Shown: one piece after another, positions 15,931 to 23,198 of the stretch
Position numbering within the stretch: position 1 is the first letter of the stretch
Layout of the letters: every line of letters begins with the position of its first letter
Assembly (NCBI GenBank): GCA_015061365.1
Contig: SUWS01000021.1
Coordinates: forward strand, 1-41,473
DNA: 41,473 nucleotides
Direction of reading: 5' to 3'
From: Lentimicrobiaceae bacterium
GTDB taxonomy: Bacteria > Bacteroidota > Bacteroidia > Bacteroidales > F082
Program-made: the position numbers and the translations under genes
Notes under the pieces: model-generated
The model's database searches: none
What the model saw: the letters and a program-made list of their open reading frames with translations, nothing else
What the model was told of the DNA's origin: nothing

Positions 15931-17067
15931 ATGTTGTTTTCTCAGATTGTAGGTCACGAAGATATTAAAGCTAAGCTCATTCAGAGTGTGAAGGAGAATC
16001 GTGTAGCTCATGCGCAGCTTTTCTTAGGTCAGGAAGGAACCGGTAAGTTGGCGTTGGCTATAGCATACGCTCAGTATATCAACTGCTCCAATAAAGGTGA
16101 ATATGACAGCTGCGGTGAATGTCCTTCTTGTAAGAAATACAATGCTTTGGCTCATCCTGACCTGCATTTTGTCTTTCCTAATACTACAAATAAAAACGTA
16201 AAGAAAGACCCGGAATCGGATCTGTTTCTGACAGAATGGCGAGAATATCTTGAGAAATGTGATTGCTATGCGGATTTGTCGTCGTGGTATAACGCTCTCG
16301 ACGTGGAAAATAAACAAGGAGCGATAAATGTACGTGACTCCGCAACGATAATGAGAAAACTAAATCTCAAGTCATACGAAGCGGAATATAAGGTCGCGAT
16401 AATATGGATGGCTGAGAAACTCAACATACAGGCAGCCAATAAATTGCTGAAACTCTTAGAAGAACCTTCGGAGAAAACATTGTTTATCTTAGTCTCAGAG
16501 AATCAGGATGAGATATTGACGACGATACGCTCACGTACCGTCTTGATGAAAATACCGAAGTTAAGCCTTGTCGAGGTACAAAACGCTCTCGTCGAGAAAT
16601 TCCATTGCGACACTATTGCTGCTCGTAACGCCGCTACTCTCGCTAACGGCAACTGGATTCTCGCACAACGTTTCGTCAGCGACTATGAAGATGAAAAGCT
16701 TTATTTTCAATGCTTTCAGAAGTGGATGCGCTATTGCTTCAGATTCAGTGCCTCAGAACTCATCGACTTCATCGCCAACGACATCAAATCTCTTGGCAGA
16801 GAGAAACAAAAGGAGTTCCTCGCCTACGGACTTAATTTCTTTCATAATGCCTTGATGATGAATAATGGGCTGAGAGACAATGTTATGCTTCCCGATGATG
16901 AGAAAGCTTTCCTGAACAACTTCGCTCCTTTCATCTCAAACAATAACATAGATATGATTTCTGAACTCTTCGAGGAAAGCATCAACCAGATTGAGAGAAA
17001 TGGAAACGCCTCTATAATATTCATGGATAATAGCTTTAAAATCTTTAATTATTTTAAAATGAAGTGA
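15931..17067 (+). CDS. holB: DNA polymerase III delta-prime (clamp loader) subunit
   Basis: Protein of 378 residues of the AAA+ clamp-loader family that helps load the sliding clamp. The N-terminus (FSQIVGHEDIKAKLIQSV) is typical. The P-loop region is GQEGTGKLALA, followed by a zinc-binding cysteine cluster (C52 region, CGECPSC) and the sensor region AANKLLKLLEEPSEKTLFIL with the SRT-type end (TIRSRTVLMKI). Length is as expected. Assignment as delta-prime rather than gamma/tau follows from length and the absent tau C-terminus. It heads the holB-lnt-dus unit: its TGA overlaps the lnt ATG by one base. Confidence 0.9.
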   Translation: MLFSQIVGHEDIKAKLIQSVKENRVAHAQLFLGQEGTGKLALAIAYAQYINCSNKGEYDSCGECPSCKKYNALAHPDLHFVFPNTTNKNVKKDPESDLFLTEWREYLEKCDCYADLSSWYNALDVENKQGAINVRDSATIMRKLNLKSYEAEYKVAIIWMAEKLNIQAANKLLKLLEEPSEKTLFILVSENQDEILTTIRSRTVLMKIPKLSLVEVQNALVEKFHCDTIAARNAATLANGNWILAQRFVSDYEDEKLYFQCFQKWMRYCFRFSASELIDFIANDIKSLGREKQKEFLAYGLNFFHNALMMNNGLRDNVMLPDDEKAFLNNFAPFISNNNIDMISELFEESINQIERNGNASIIFMDNSFKIFNYFKMK

Positions 17068-18710
17068 TGAAGAAGATTACAAAGATTTCATTGGCGATTC
17101 TTAGCGGACTTCTTGTCGCGGCGGCATGGCCTACTCGTGGCTTCACACCTCTGATATTCATCGCTTTCGTTCCACTGATTTTTCTACAGGATTATATCGG
17201 TGACGACAGCAATGACGATAAAGGTAATATATTCGGACTTTCTTTTCTTACGTTTTTAGTATGGAACAGTCTCACTACGTGGTGGGTCTGGAATAGCACC
17301 GCCGCTGGAGCTGTAGCTATGTTGTTGCTTAACAGTGGTTTCATGGCGACGACATTCTGGCTTTATCATTATACAAGAAAAAGAATCTTCAACAATAAAA
17401 AAGGTTTCTTCCTTCTGATACTGTTTTTCCTCGCCTTTGAGAATCTGCATCTTAACTGGCAACTCAACTGGCCTTGGCTCAATATAGGAAACGTGTTCTC
17501 TCACAATCATACCTGGATTCAGTGGTATGAATTTACAGGAATAGCTGGAGGAACACTATGGGTGCTTCTCGCTAACATATTGGCGTATAAAGCGATTAAA
17601 GGACAACTGACAAAAGACAACAGACAACAGTCATTAATAAATGTATCGTTGTTTATTGCGGTTATTCTTATTCCTATTATTATAAGTAAGATAATGTATA
17701 AATCTTACGAAGAGAAAGGTGAGGAAGTGGAAGTCGTTGTGGTGCAACCTAATATTGATCCTTGGAATGAGGAGTTTAATCTTTCCGCCAAGGAGATACT
17801 GATGCGTAACTTCGATCAGGCAGAACCTCTGATGACGGAGAATACACGTTTCGTTGTTAGTCCGGAGTCGTCCATTCATGAGAATATATGGTTAGATAAA
17901 CTTGATTATTATTATTCTATCAAGAATCTAAGATTGTTTTCGAGGAATTATAATGACGTTGCATACGTGATAGGAGCGAGCACCTTAGGCATGGTGCCTG
18001 ATGGAGAGGAAGACGATTTCGCCGCACGTAAATTTTATGATGCCGATGAATACTATTATTCTTATAATACCGCTTTCTTAATAAAAGATTCAGCTGAGAT
18101 ACAATATCATCAGAAGTCGAGGCTTACGCCAGGTGTGGAGATGATGCCATCGTGGTGGTTCTTGCGTCCGCTGAAAAACTTCGCTATCGACCTCGGCGGA
18201 ACGGTAGGTACTTTGAAATCTGAAGATAAGGCGACGGTCTTAACTCACACGATAAGTCAACAGACAACGGACAACGGACAACAGTCTCTATCTACCAAAG
18301 AATACAAGGTGGCAACTCTGATTTGTTACGAATCGGTCTTCGGCGGTTATGTCACTGAGTTTGTGCGTAATGGAGCTAACCTTATCTTCGTAATAACTAA
18401 TGACGGTTGGTGGGGCGACACTCCGGGACATCGTCAGCATTTTGAGATGTCGAAACTCAGAGCTATAGAGAACCGTCGTTCAATAGCACGTTCGGCTAAT
18501 ACCGGAATATCAGGATTCATAAACCTTAGAGGTGATGTCGTTGAACATACAAACTATTGGGAACCGACGGCTTTACGTAACAATATGGTTGTTAATGACG
18601 ACGTTACATTCTACTCGCAACATGGCGACTATATATACAGAATAGCGTCTTTTCTCGCAGTGATAATTATGTGTTTCACTTTTGTAATTTCAATTTTAAG
18701 AAAGAGATGA
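17067..18710 (+). CDS. lnt: Apolipoprotein N-acyltransferase
   Basis: Inner-membrane enzyme (547 residues) that adds the third acyl chain to lipoproteins. The N-terminal half has about seven membrane segments. The nitrilase-type domain (about 225-490) carries the expected triad: Glu in VVSPESSIHEN, Lys in YHQKSRLTPGVE and Cys in TLICYESVFGG. Two hydrophilic stretches coincide exactly with GACAAC heptamer repeats: residues about 179-188 (QLTKDNRQQS) and about 397-407 (SQQTTDNGQQS). The latter lies shortly before the catalytic Cys strand. The frame is kept, so the protein is probably active. ATG 17067 is preferred to GTG 17064. It overlaps dus by 4 bases. Confidence 0.93.
   Translation: MKKITKISLAILSGLLVAAAWPTRGFTPLIFIAFVPLIFLQDYIGDDSNDDKGNIFGLSFLTFLVWNSLTTWWVWNSTAAGAVAMLLLNSGFMATTFWLYHYTRKRIFNNKKGFFLLILFFLAFENLHLNWQLNWPWLNIGNVFSHNHTWIQWYEFTGIAGGTLWVLLANILAYKAIKGQLTKDNRQQSLINVSLFIAVILIPIIISKIMYKSYEEKGEEVEVVVVQPNIDPWNEEFNLSAKEILMRNFDQAEPLMTENTRFVVSPESSIHENIWLDKLDYYYSIKNLRLFSRNYNDVAYVIGASTLGMVPDGEEDDFAARKFYDADEYYYSYNTAFLIKDSAEIQYHQKSRLTPGVEMMPSWWFLRPLKNFAIDLGGTVGTLKSEDKATVLTHTISQQTTDNGQQSLSTKEYKVATLICYESVFGGYVTEFVRNGANLIFVITNDGWWGDTPGHRQHFEMSKLRAIENRRSIARSANTGISGFINLRGDVVEHTNYWEPTALRNNMVVNDDVTFYSQHGDYIYRIASFLAVIIMCFTFVISILRKR
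17602..17629 (+). repeat. GACAAC heptamer repeat inside lnt, copy 1
   Basis: Four contiguous heptamers: GACAACT, GACAAAA, GACAACA, GACAACA. They lie in the coding frame of lnt, between a membrane segment and the next one. Confidence 0.88.
18256..18286 (+). repeat. GACAAC heptamer repeat inside lnt, copy 2
   Basis: GTCAACA, GACAACG, GACAACG, GACAACA then GTC. The repeat encodes the loop QQTTDNGQQS before the catalytic Cys strand. Confidence 0.88.
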
Positions 18711-19663
18711 CAACATTAAGTTTAGCTCCATTTCAAGGGATAACAGATTCGGTTTATCGCAATCTTTACAAGAAATATTTCTCAGGAATAGATAAGTTCT
18801 ATACGCCGTTTTTTACTGGTATTCATAAAGATAACAGCAGAAGTCTGAGAGGCGAGGAGATAGACGTTAATTTTAATGACGTAAATACTCTTACGCCACA
18901 GATTCTTGGTAACGATGCTGATGAGATCGTGCGTTTCGCAAATCAATGTCAGGCAATGGGTTATAAGGAGATAAATCTTAATATGGGATGTCCGTTCCCG
19001 AGAGTCGCCAACAAGACAAGAGGCTGCGGTCTCATGGCGGAACCTCAGAAAGTGAAAGAGATTCTCGATAAGGTCTTTAATAATATCGAGATTAAATTCA
19101 GCTTGAAATGTCGTCTCGGTTATTATAAAGATACTGAGATTGATGAACTTATAGATTGTTTTAACGACTATCCTTTCAGTGAGATAATAATTCATCCGAG
19201 AATAGGAAAACAGCTTTATACGGGAACAGCCGACGTTGACAGATTCGCGGAAATAGCTCATTCGATAAAACGTCCTTTGGTGTATAACGGTGATATTTTC
19301 TCTGTCGATGATTTTAGAAGGATAAGTGAGAAATTACCTTCAGTGTCGATGTTTATGTTAGGAAGAGGATTGCTGACAAATCCGTTCCTCGCCGATGAGA
19401 TAAAAGGTAAATCTTTTGATTATGAAGAGAAAAGAAAGATACTGCATCATTTTGTGGTCTCGCTTTATCTCGAACGTCTGCGTCATGCCGGAGGAAGTCC
19501 TAAAATAATTGGCTGCATGAAGGAACTATGGTCTTATATGATGAACTCTTTCGAAGATCCGCAGAATGTTTGGCGTAAGATAAAGAAGATAAACAATTTG
19601 GATGTTTATGAAGAAACAGTGGAACTTATCTTCAGAGACGAGAGGCTTATTTCTAATTCATAA
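18707..19663 (+). CDS. tRNA-dihydrouridine synthase
   Basis: FMN-dependent enzyme (318 residues) that reduces uridines in the tRNA D-loop. A TIM-barrel start LAPFQGITDSVYR is followed by the catalytic cysteine motif NMGCPFPRVANKTRGCGLM, then FSLKCRLGY and IIHPRIGKQLYTG. It belongs to the COG0042 Dus family, but the subfamily (DusA, B or C) cannot be fixed by eye. ATG 18707 is chosen because it overlaps the lnt stop by 4 bases and gives a canonical N-terminus; the earlier in-frame ATG lies deep in lnt. Its last three codons (SNS) and stop are formed by AATTCAT repeats, just as in lysS. Confidence 0.92.
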   Translation: MTTLSLAPFQGITDSVYRNLYKKYFSGIDKFYTPFFTGIHKDNSRSLRGEEIDVNFNDVNTLTPQILGNDADEIVRFANQCQAMGYKEINLNMGCPFPRVANKTRGCGLMAEPQKVKEILDKVFNNIEIKFSLKCRLGYYKDTEIDELIDCFNDYPFSEIIIHPRIGKQLYTGTADVDRFAEIAHSIKRPLVYNGDIFSVDDFRRISEKLPSVSMFMLGRGLLTNPFLADEIKGKSFDYEEKRKILHHFVVSLYLERLRHAGGSPKIIGCMKELWSYMMNSFEDPQNVWRKIKKINNLDVYEETVELIFRDERLISNS

Positions 19664-19686
19664 TTCATAATGCATAATTCATAATT
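19655..19686 (+). repeat. AATTCAT/AATGCAT heptamer repeat across the dus stop
   Basis: AATTCAT, AATTCAT, AATGCAT, AATTCAT, AATT in tandem fill the whole 23-base gap to the next ATG and provide the dus stop TAA (19661-19663). Confidence 0.92.
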
Positions 19687-20841
19687 ATGAGGAAAATACT
19701 TGTAATAAGATTTAGCTCCATCGGCGATATTGTTCTGACGACACCTGTGATTCGTTGCCTCAAGAAGCAGATCCAGGATGCGGAGATCCATGTTCTGACG
19801 AAAAAGAAATTCGCTAATCTATATAAGACAAACATATATATCAATAAGGTATATGAATATGACGATTCTCTTAAAAAGAATATTGAAGAGCTTAAGTTGG
19901 AGAATTACGATTATGTCGTTGATTTGCAGAAGAACAAACGTAGCGTAAGAGTGACACGCGCCTTAGGTCGACCTCATGCATCTTTCCCGAAACTCAATTT
20001 CAGGAAGTTCTTGCTCTCTACATTTAAGATCGACATAATGCCGGATGTTCATATCGTAGACAGATATTTCAAAGCCGTCGAGAAGTTGAACGTAAGGAAT
20101 GATTTCTATGGACTTGATTTTTTTATTTCTGATAAGAATAATTTTCCAATATCAGAATTGCCCGTAGAATTTCAAAATGGATATTACGCTTTTGTGATAG
20201 GCGGAACGTATAAAACCAAGATCTTACCTCCGGTTAAGATAGCTGAAGTCTTAAAGAAAATTAATAAACCCGTTATCCTTCTCGGAGGTCCCGATGATGT
20301 TGAAAGAGCGGAAGAGATTATTTCATTGGTCAACGGACAACCGACAACAGACAACGGAGACATTAATTCCCAGATTCAAAAAGACTCTCAGGTTTTCAGA
20401 TTTTCAGATTTTCAGATTCAAAAAGACTCTCAGGTTTTCAGATTCTCAGATTCTCAGATTCAAAAAGACTCTCAGATTTTCAGATTCTCAGATTTTCAGA
20501 TTTTAAATCTCGTTGGAAGGATAAATCTTGAGCAGTCGGCATCGATTGTCAAGAATGCGGATTCTGTTTTGACTAACGATACAGGTCTGATGCATATTGC
20601 TGCTGCGTTTCATAAGAATATCGTCTCCGTCTGGGGCAATACCGTTCCAGAATTAGGAATGTATCCATATCTTCCGAAAGAGCCGGAGAAATGTCATATC
20701 ATTGAATGTAAAGACGTGAGATGTCGTCCGTGCAGCAAGTTAGGATTCAAGGAATGTCCGAAGAAACATTTCCGTTGTATGATGGAGATTGATACGGATA
20801 GGGTCGCTGAATCTATCATTTTGAAAAAACATTGTCTGTAG
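19687..20841 (+). CDS. GT9 (heptosyltransferase-like) glycosyltransferase with a repeat-derived insertion
   Basis: ADP-heptose:LPS heptosyltransferase-type enzyme of 384 residues, probably acting at the cytosolic face of the inner membrane in LPS core synthesis. The N-terminal motif KILVIRFSSIGDIVLTTPV, the acceptor half, and the donor-binding half with NLVGRINLEQSASIVKNAD and NDTGLMHIAAA are canonical. A C-terminal cysteine cluster (CRPC, ECP, RCM) is also usual. Residues about 215-272 are abnormal. A GACAAC heptamer run (TTDNG) is followed by three copies of the 14-residue unit QIQKDSQVFRFSDF, inserted in the loop just before NLVGR. The reading frame is intact. Sugar and acceptor are unknown. 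Confidence 0.9.
   Translation: MRKILVIRFSSIGDIVLTTPVIRCLKKQIQDAEIHVLTKKKFANLYKTNIYINKVYEYDDSLKKNIEELKLENYDYVVDLQKNKRSVRVTRALGRPHASFPKLNFRKFLLSTFKIDIMPDVHIVDRYFKAVEKLNVRNDFYGLDFFISDKNNFPISELPVEFQNGYYAFVIGGTYKTKILPPVKIAEVLKKINKPVILLGGPDDVERAEEIISLVNGQPTTDNGDINSQIQKDSQVFRFSDFQIQKDSQVFRFSDSQIQKDSQIFRFSDFQILNLVGRINLEQSASIVKNADSVLTNDTGLMHIAAAFHKNIVSVWGNTVPELGMYPYLPKEPEKCHIIECKDVRCRPCSKLGFKECPKKHFRCMMEIDTDRVAESIILKKHCL
20329..20512 (+). repeat. In-frame repeats inside the GT9 gene: GACAAC heptamers plus a 42-bp unit repeated three times
   Basis: GTCAACG, GACAACC, GACAACA, GACAACG (20329-20356) are followed by a 42-bp unit starting CAGATTCAAAAAGACTCTCA at 20371, 20413 and 20455. Spacing is exactly 42, that is 14 codons. 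Between units the word TTCAGATT/CTCAGATT repeats with an 8-base period, the same word seen in intergenic DNA. Confidence 0.95.
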
Positions 20842-20864
20842 TCTGTTGACTTTTCTTATATTTG
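20832..20864 (+). promoter_or_regulatory. Promoter of cvpA-elbB
   Basis: TTG (20832-20834), a 22-base spacer and TATATTTG (20857-20864), 52 bases before the cvpA ATG. Confidence 0.7.
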
Positions 20865-20916
20865 TAGTTCTAAATTTAAATATATAAATTCACGAGTCAC
20901 CTTAAAACTTATCGTC

Positions 20917-21492
20917 ATGAATATCTTAGACATCATCATCGGAATCGTCCTGCTGCTTTTCGCTTTTGCGGGATTAAGAAAAGGGCTGATCATTGAGGCA
21001 TTTTATTTAGCATCAATAATAGTAGGAATATACGGAGCCATGTACTTCTCCGATGCGATGTCGGAATGGCTTTCCGAACTCATCAACGTGGCACCGGAGT
21101 ATCTCGCTCTAATAGCATTCATCATAACATTCATCGTCTTTATGATTATAATCAGAATGTTAGGAAGGATTATCAGCGGGTTAGTAGAGGCGATACATTT
21201 GGGATTCATCGACAAGATAGGAGGCTTCGTATTTGGCATCATCAAAGGAGCCTTGCTGTTGAGCATCCTCATTATGGTGTTGAATATCTTCAGTGACGGT
21301 GAGATCATCAACAGAGATACGAGAAAAGATTCGGCATTGTATCCTCATATAGAGAATATAGCCAACACATTGTACAAGAACCACGAACTTATCGAGGAGT
21401 CGATGGAAAAAAGTTTTGATAAAGGCAAGGATTTCTTTGAAGAAGGATTTGATAAAATAGAAGATGTAGTAGAAACAAGTTTAACCAAATAA
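20917..21492 (+). CDS. CvpA family inner-membrane protein
   Basis: Protein of 191 residues with four predicted membrane helices within about 1-125. It begins with the family pattern NILDIIIGIVLLLFAFAGLRKG and contains the second conserved block GFIDKIGGFVFGIIKGALLLSI (about 97-118). A charged cytosolic tail (about 130-191) has a repeat-like FDKGKDFFEEGFDKIED. The E. coli homologue is tied to colicin V production and envelope stress; the role here is unknown. It is separated from elbB by only 9 bases, so the two are probably cotranscribed. Confidence 0.85.
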   Translation: MNILDIIIGIVLLLFAFAGLRKGLIIEAFYLASIIVGIYGAMYFSDAMSEWLSELINVAPEYLALIAFIITFIVFMIIIRMLGRIISGLVEAIHLGFIDKIGGFVFGIIKGALLLSILIMVLNIFSDGEIINRDTRKDSALYPHIENIANTLYKNHELIEESMEKSFDKGKDFFEEGFDKIEDVVETSLTK

Positions 21493-21501
21493 GAATCATA
21501 C

Positions 21502-22155
21502 ATGAAGAAAATAGCAGTAATTTTAGGCGGTTGCGGAACGAAAGACGGTTCCGAAATCAATGAGACTGTGACATTGTTGCTCGCTCTCGACCAACACGGC
21601 GTGAAGTACCAATGTTTCGCTCCCGACAGAAATCAGTATCAGGTCATAAATCACCTCACCGGGGAAACTGTCGATGAAGAACGTAATATGATTGTTGAGG
21701 CAGCACGTATCGTCCGTGGCGAGATCCTACCTCTGACAGAATTTAACGCCGATGATTTCGACGGATTGGCGATACCGGGAGGAGCAGGAATAGCAAATAA
21801 TCTCTTCACATATTTCACCGACGGAATGCAGATGACGGTGCTTCCTGAAGTAAGAGACGCTATCGTCGCTGTTCATAAACAAAACAAACCTATAGCAGCG
21901 ATGTGCATAGCTCCTGTGCTGCTCGCTAACGTATTAGACGACATAACGATCACCTTAGGCGACGAAAACTGCAGACCTGCAAGAGACATCCTCAATATGG
22001 GTGCTCATCATCAGGCAACGAAAAACGGCGAAGTGGCCTGCGACTTGAAAAACAAAATATTCACCACACCTTGTTTTATGCTCGACGCAACCTTGAAAGA
22101 CATTTACGAGGGAGCATACAATATGGTGAAAGAATTTGTCAAGAACTTAGATTAA
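21502..22155 (+). CDS. elbB: ElbB-like glyoxalase of the DJ-1/PfpI superfamily
   Basis: Cytosolic protein of 217 residues. The glutamine amidotransferase-like fold shows KIAVILGGCGTKDGSEINETV at the start, the acid motif region IPGGAGIANNL and the nucleophile elbow AAMCIAPVLLA (Cys). The length and the GCGxxDGSEI opening match ElbB, which has glyoxalase activity in E. coli; an isoprenoid-related role was proposed earlier. It is the second gene after the cvpA promoter, and its 3' end overlaps the convergent menA gene by 9 bases. Confidence 0.88.
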   Translation: MKKIAVILGGCGTKDGSEINETVTLLLALDQHGVKYQCFAPDRNQYQVINHLTGETVDEERNMIVEAARIVRGEILPLTEFNADDFDGLAIPGGAGIANNLFTYFTDGMQMTVLPEVRDAIVAVHKQNKPIAAMCIAPVLLANVLDDITITLGDENCRPARDILNMGAHHQATKNGEVACDLKNKIFTTPCFMLDATLKDIYEGAYNMVKEFVKNLD

Positions 22156-23043
22156 CACATTGGAAATTATCGTCACGACACATATTGTCGCAGCGAATAT
22201 CAACGACTCCAAGGAAGACTTGCCTAACAATTCGTTAAGTTGTCTTCCTTGGTATTTTTTCAGTTTAATGAAAACGCTCAACGAATAAACAATAAAAGGT
22301 ATGACTGCAATAGCCCACACCTTGTAGTCGCATATATCTCTGAGGAAATAGAATCCTAACGCACAAGCGATCAGGGGATTCAACAGAAATACAGTTGTCA
22401 TAAATCTCTTTCCGAACAAACCTACAGTAGTAACCTTGTTATGAAGTTTATCTTCTTCTTCGTCACGAATGTTATTCACAATTAACAATTCATCTACCAC
22501 GAGTCCCATGGCGAGACCTGCCGCTATAATCTCAAGATCTATGCTTTTTGTTAAAATATAATAAGTAAAAGTAACCGGGACTATCCCGAAGAATAATATC
22601 ACCGCTACATCACCGAGAGCGTTATACGACAACGGGAGAGGTCCTAAAGAATAACAAAATGCCGCCGCTATAATTATCAATCCGAAAGGTAACAAAATCC
22701 ATCCTCCCCAATATATGAGAGGTAATCCAACCAAAAGACATAAGGTGGCGGATATTGTTATCGCCCTCAACATCTCTTTTGGAGATATTTCGCCACTCAC
22801 CAACTTCCTGTCTTTACCTAAGCTGTTTTCATTATCGCTACCTGTCTTGAAGTCGGCATAGTCGTTAACAAGGTTTGATGTAGCTTGCGCCAATACCGCG
22901 AAGAGAAGACATAGTAATGCGGGCAACCAATTCACGTAACCTTCACTAAAAGCTATCGCTGCCGACATCACTACCGTTGCCATCGATACAAAGAACGAAT
23001 AAGGTCTTGCAGCATGGAACCACTTTTTTATACTTGCTATCAT
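22147..23043 (-). CDS. menA: 1,4-dihydroxy-2-naphthoate prenyltransferase (UbiA family)
   Basis: Integral membrane prenyltransferase of 298 residues with eight or nine hydrophobic helices. The first Asp-rich motif NLVNDYADFKTGSDNENS (NDxxDxxxG) marks the UbiA fold. The second site is VVDELLIVNNIRDEEEDK, with the MenA-type NNIRDxxxD signature. It would attach a polyprenyl chain to 1,4-dihydroxy-2-naphthoate in menaquinone synthesis. No other men genes are in the window. The promoter region is shared with the divergent ileS. Confidence 0.88.
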   Translation of the reverse strand: MIASIKKWFHAARPYSFFVSMATVVMSAAIAFSEGYVNWLPALLCLLFAVLAQATSNLVNDYADFKTGSDNENSLGKDRKLVSGEISPKEMLRAITISATLCLLVGLPLIYWGGWILLPFGLIIIAAAFCYSLGPLPLSYNALGDVAVILFFGIVPVTFTYYILTKSIDLEIIAAGLAMGLVVDELLIVNNIRDEEEDKLHNKVTTVGLFGKRFMTTVFLLNPLIACALGFYFLRDICDYKVWAIAVIPFIVYSLSVFIKLKKYQGRQLNELLGKSSLESLIFAATICVVTIISNVLI

Positions 23044-23056
23044 TATTTTTTATTTG

Positions 23057-23165
23057 CAAAAATAACTCATTTACGAACAAGTGTGTATACATGAATCAAA
23101 ATTTTGATACTTATTCACTTTTTGTTTTTATTCATATTAATGTACGGAAAAAAATCTTATCTTTG
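23057..23165. promoter_or_regulatory. Divergent -7 elements for menA and ileS
   Basis: For menA the minus strand has TATTTTTG (CAAAAATA on plus, 23057-23064), 13 bases upstream of the start. For ileS the plus strand has TATCTTTG (23158-23165), 33 bases before ATG 23199. No clear -33 boxes. The ileS element lies downstream of earlier in-frame start codons and supports 23199. Confidence 0.6.
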
Positions 23166-23198
23166 TCGCTTATTAAAAAAATATATAAATATCGATAT

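Noticed and set aside
20329..20512. Frameshift or pseudogene in the GT9 gene because of odd low-complexity sequence.
   Set aside because: Both conserved halves are in the same frame and the insertion has no stop; it is treated as an in-frame insertion.
22977..23198. Longer ileS start adding 74 residues.
   Set aside because: The extension overlaps menA on the other strand, lies upstream of the -7 element at 23158, and MKGSYREYKNLNL is the family N-terminus.
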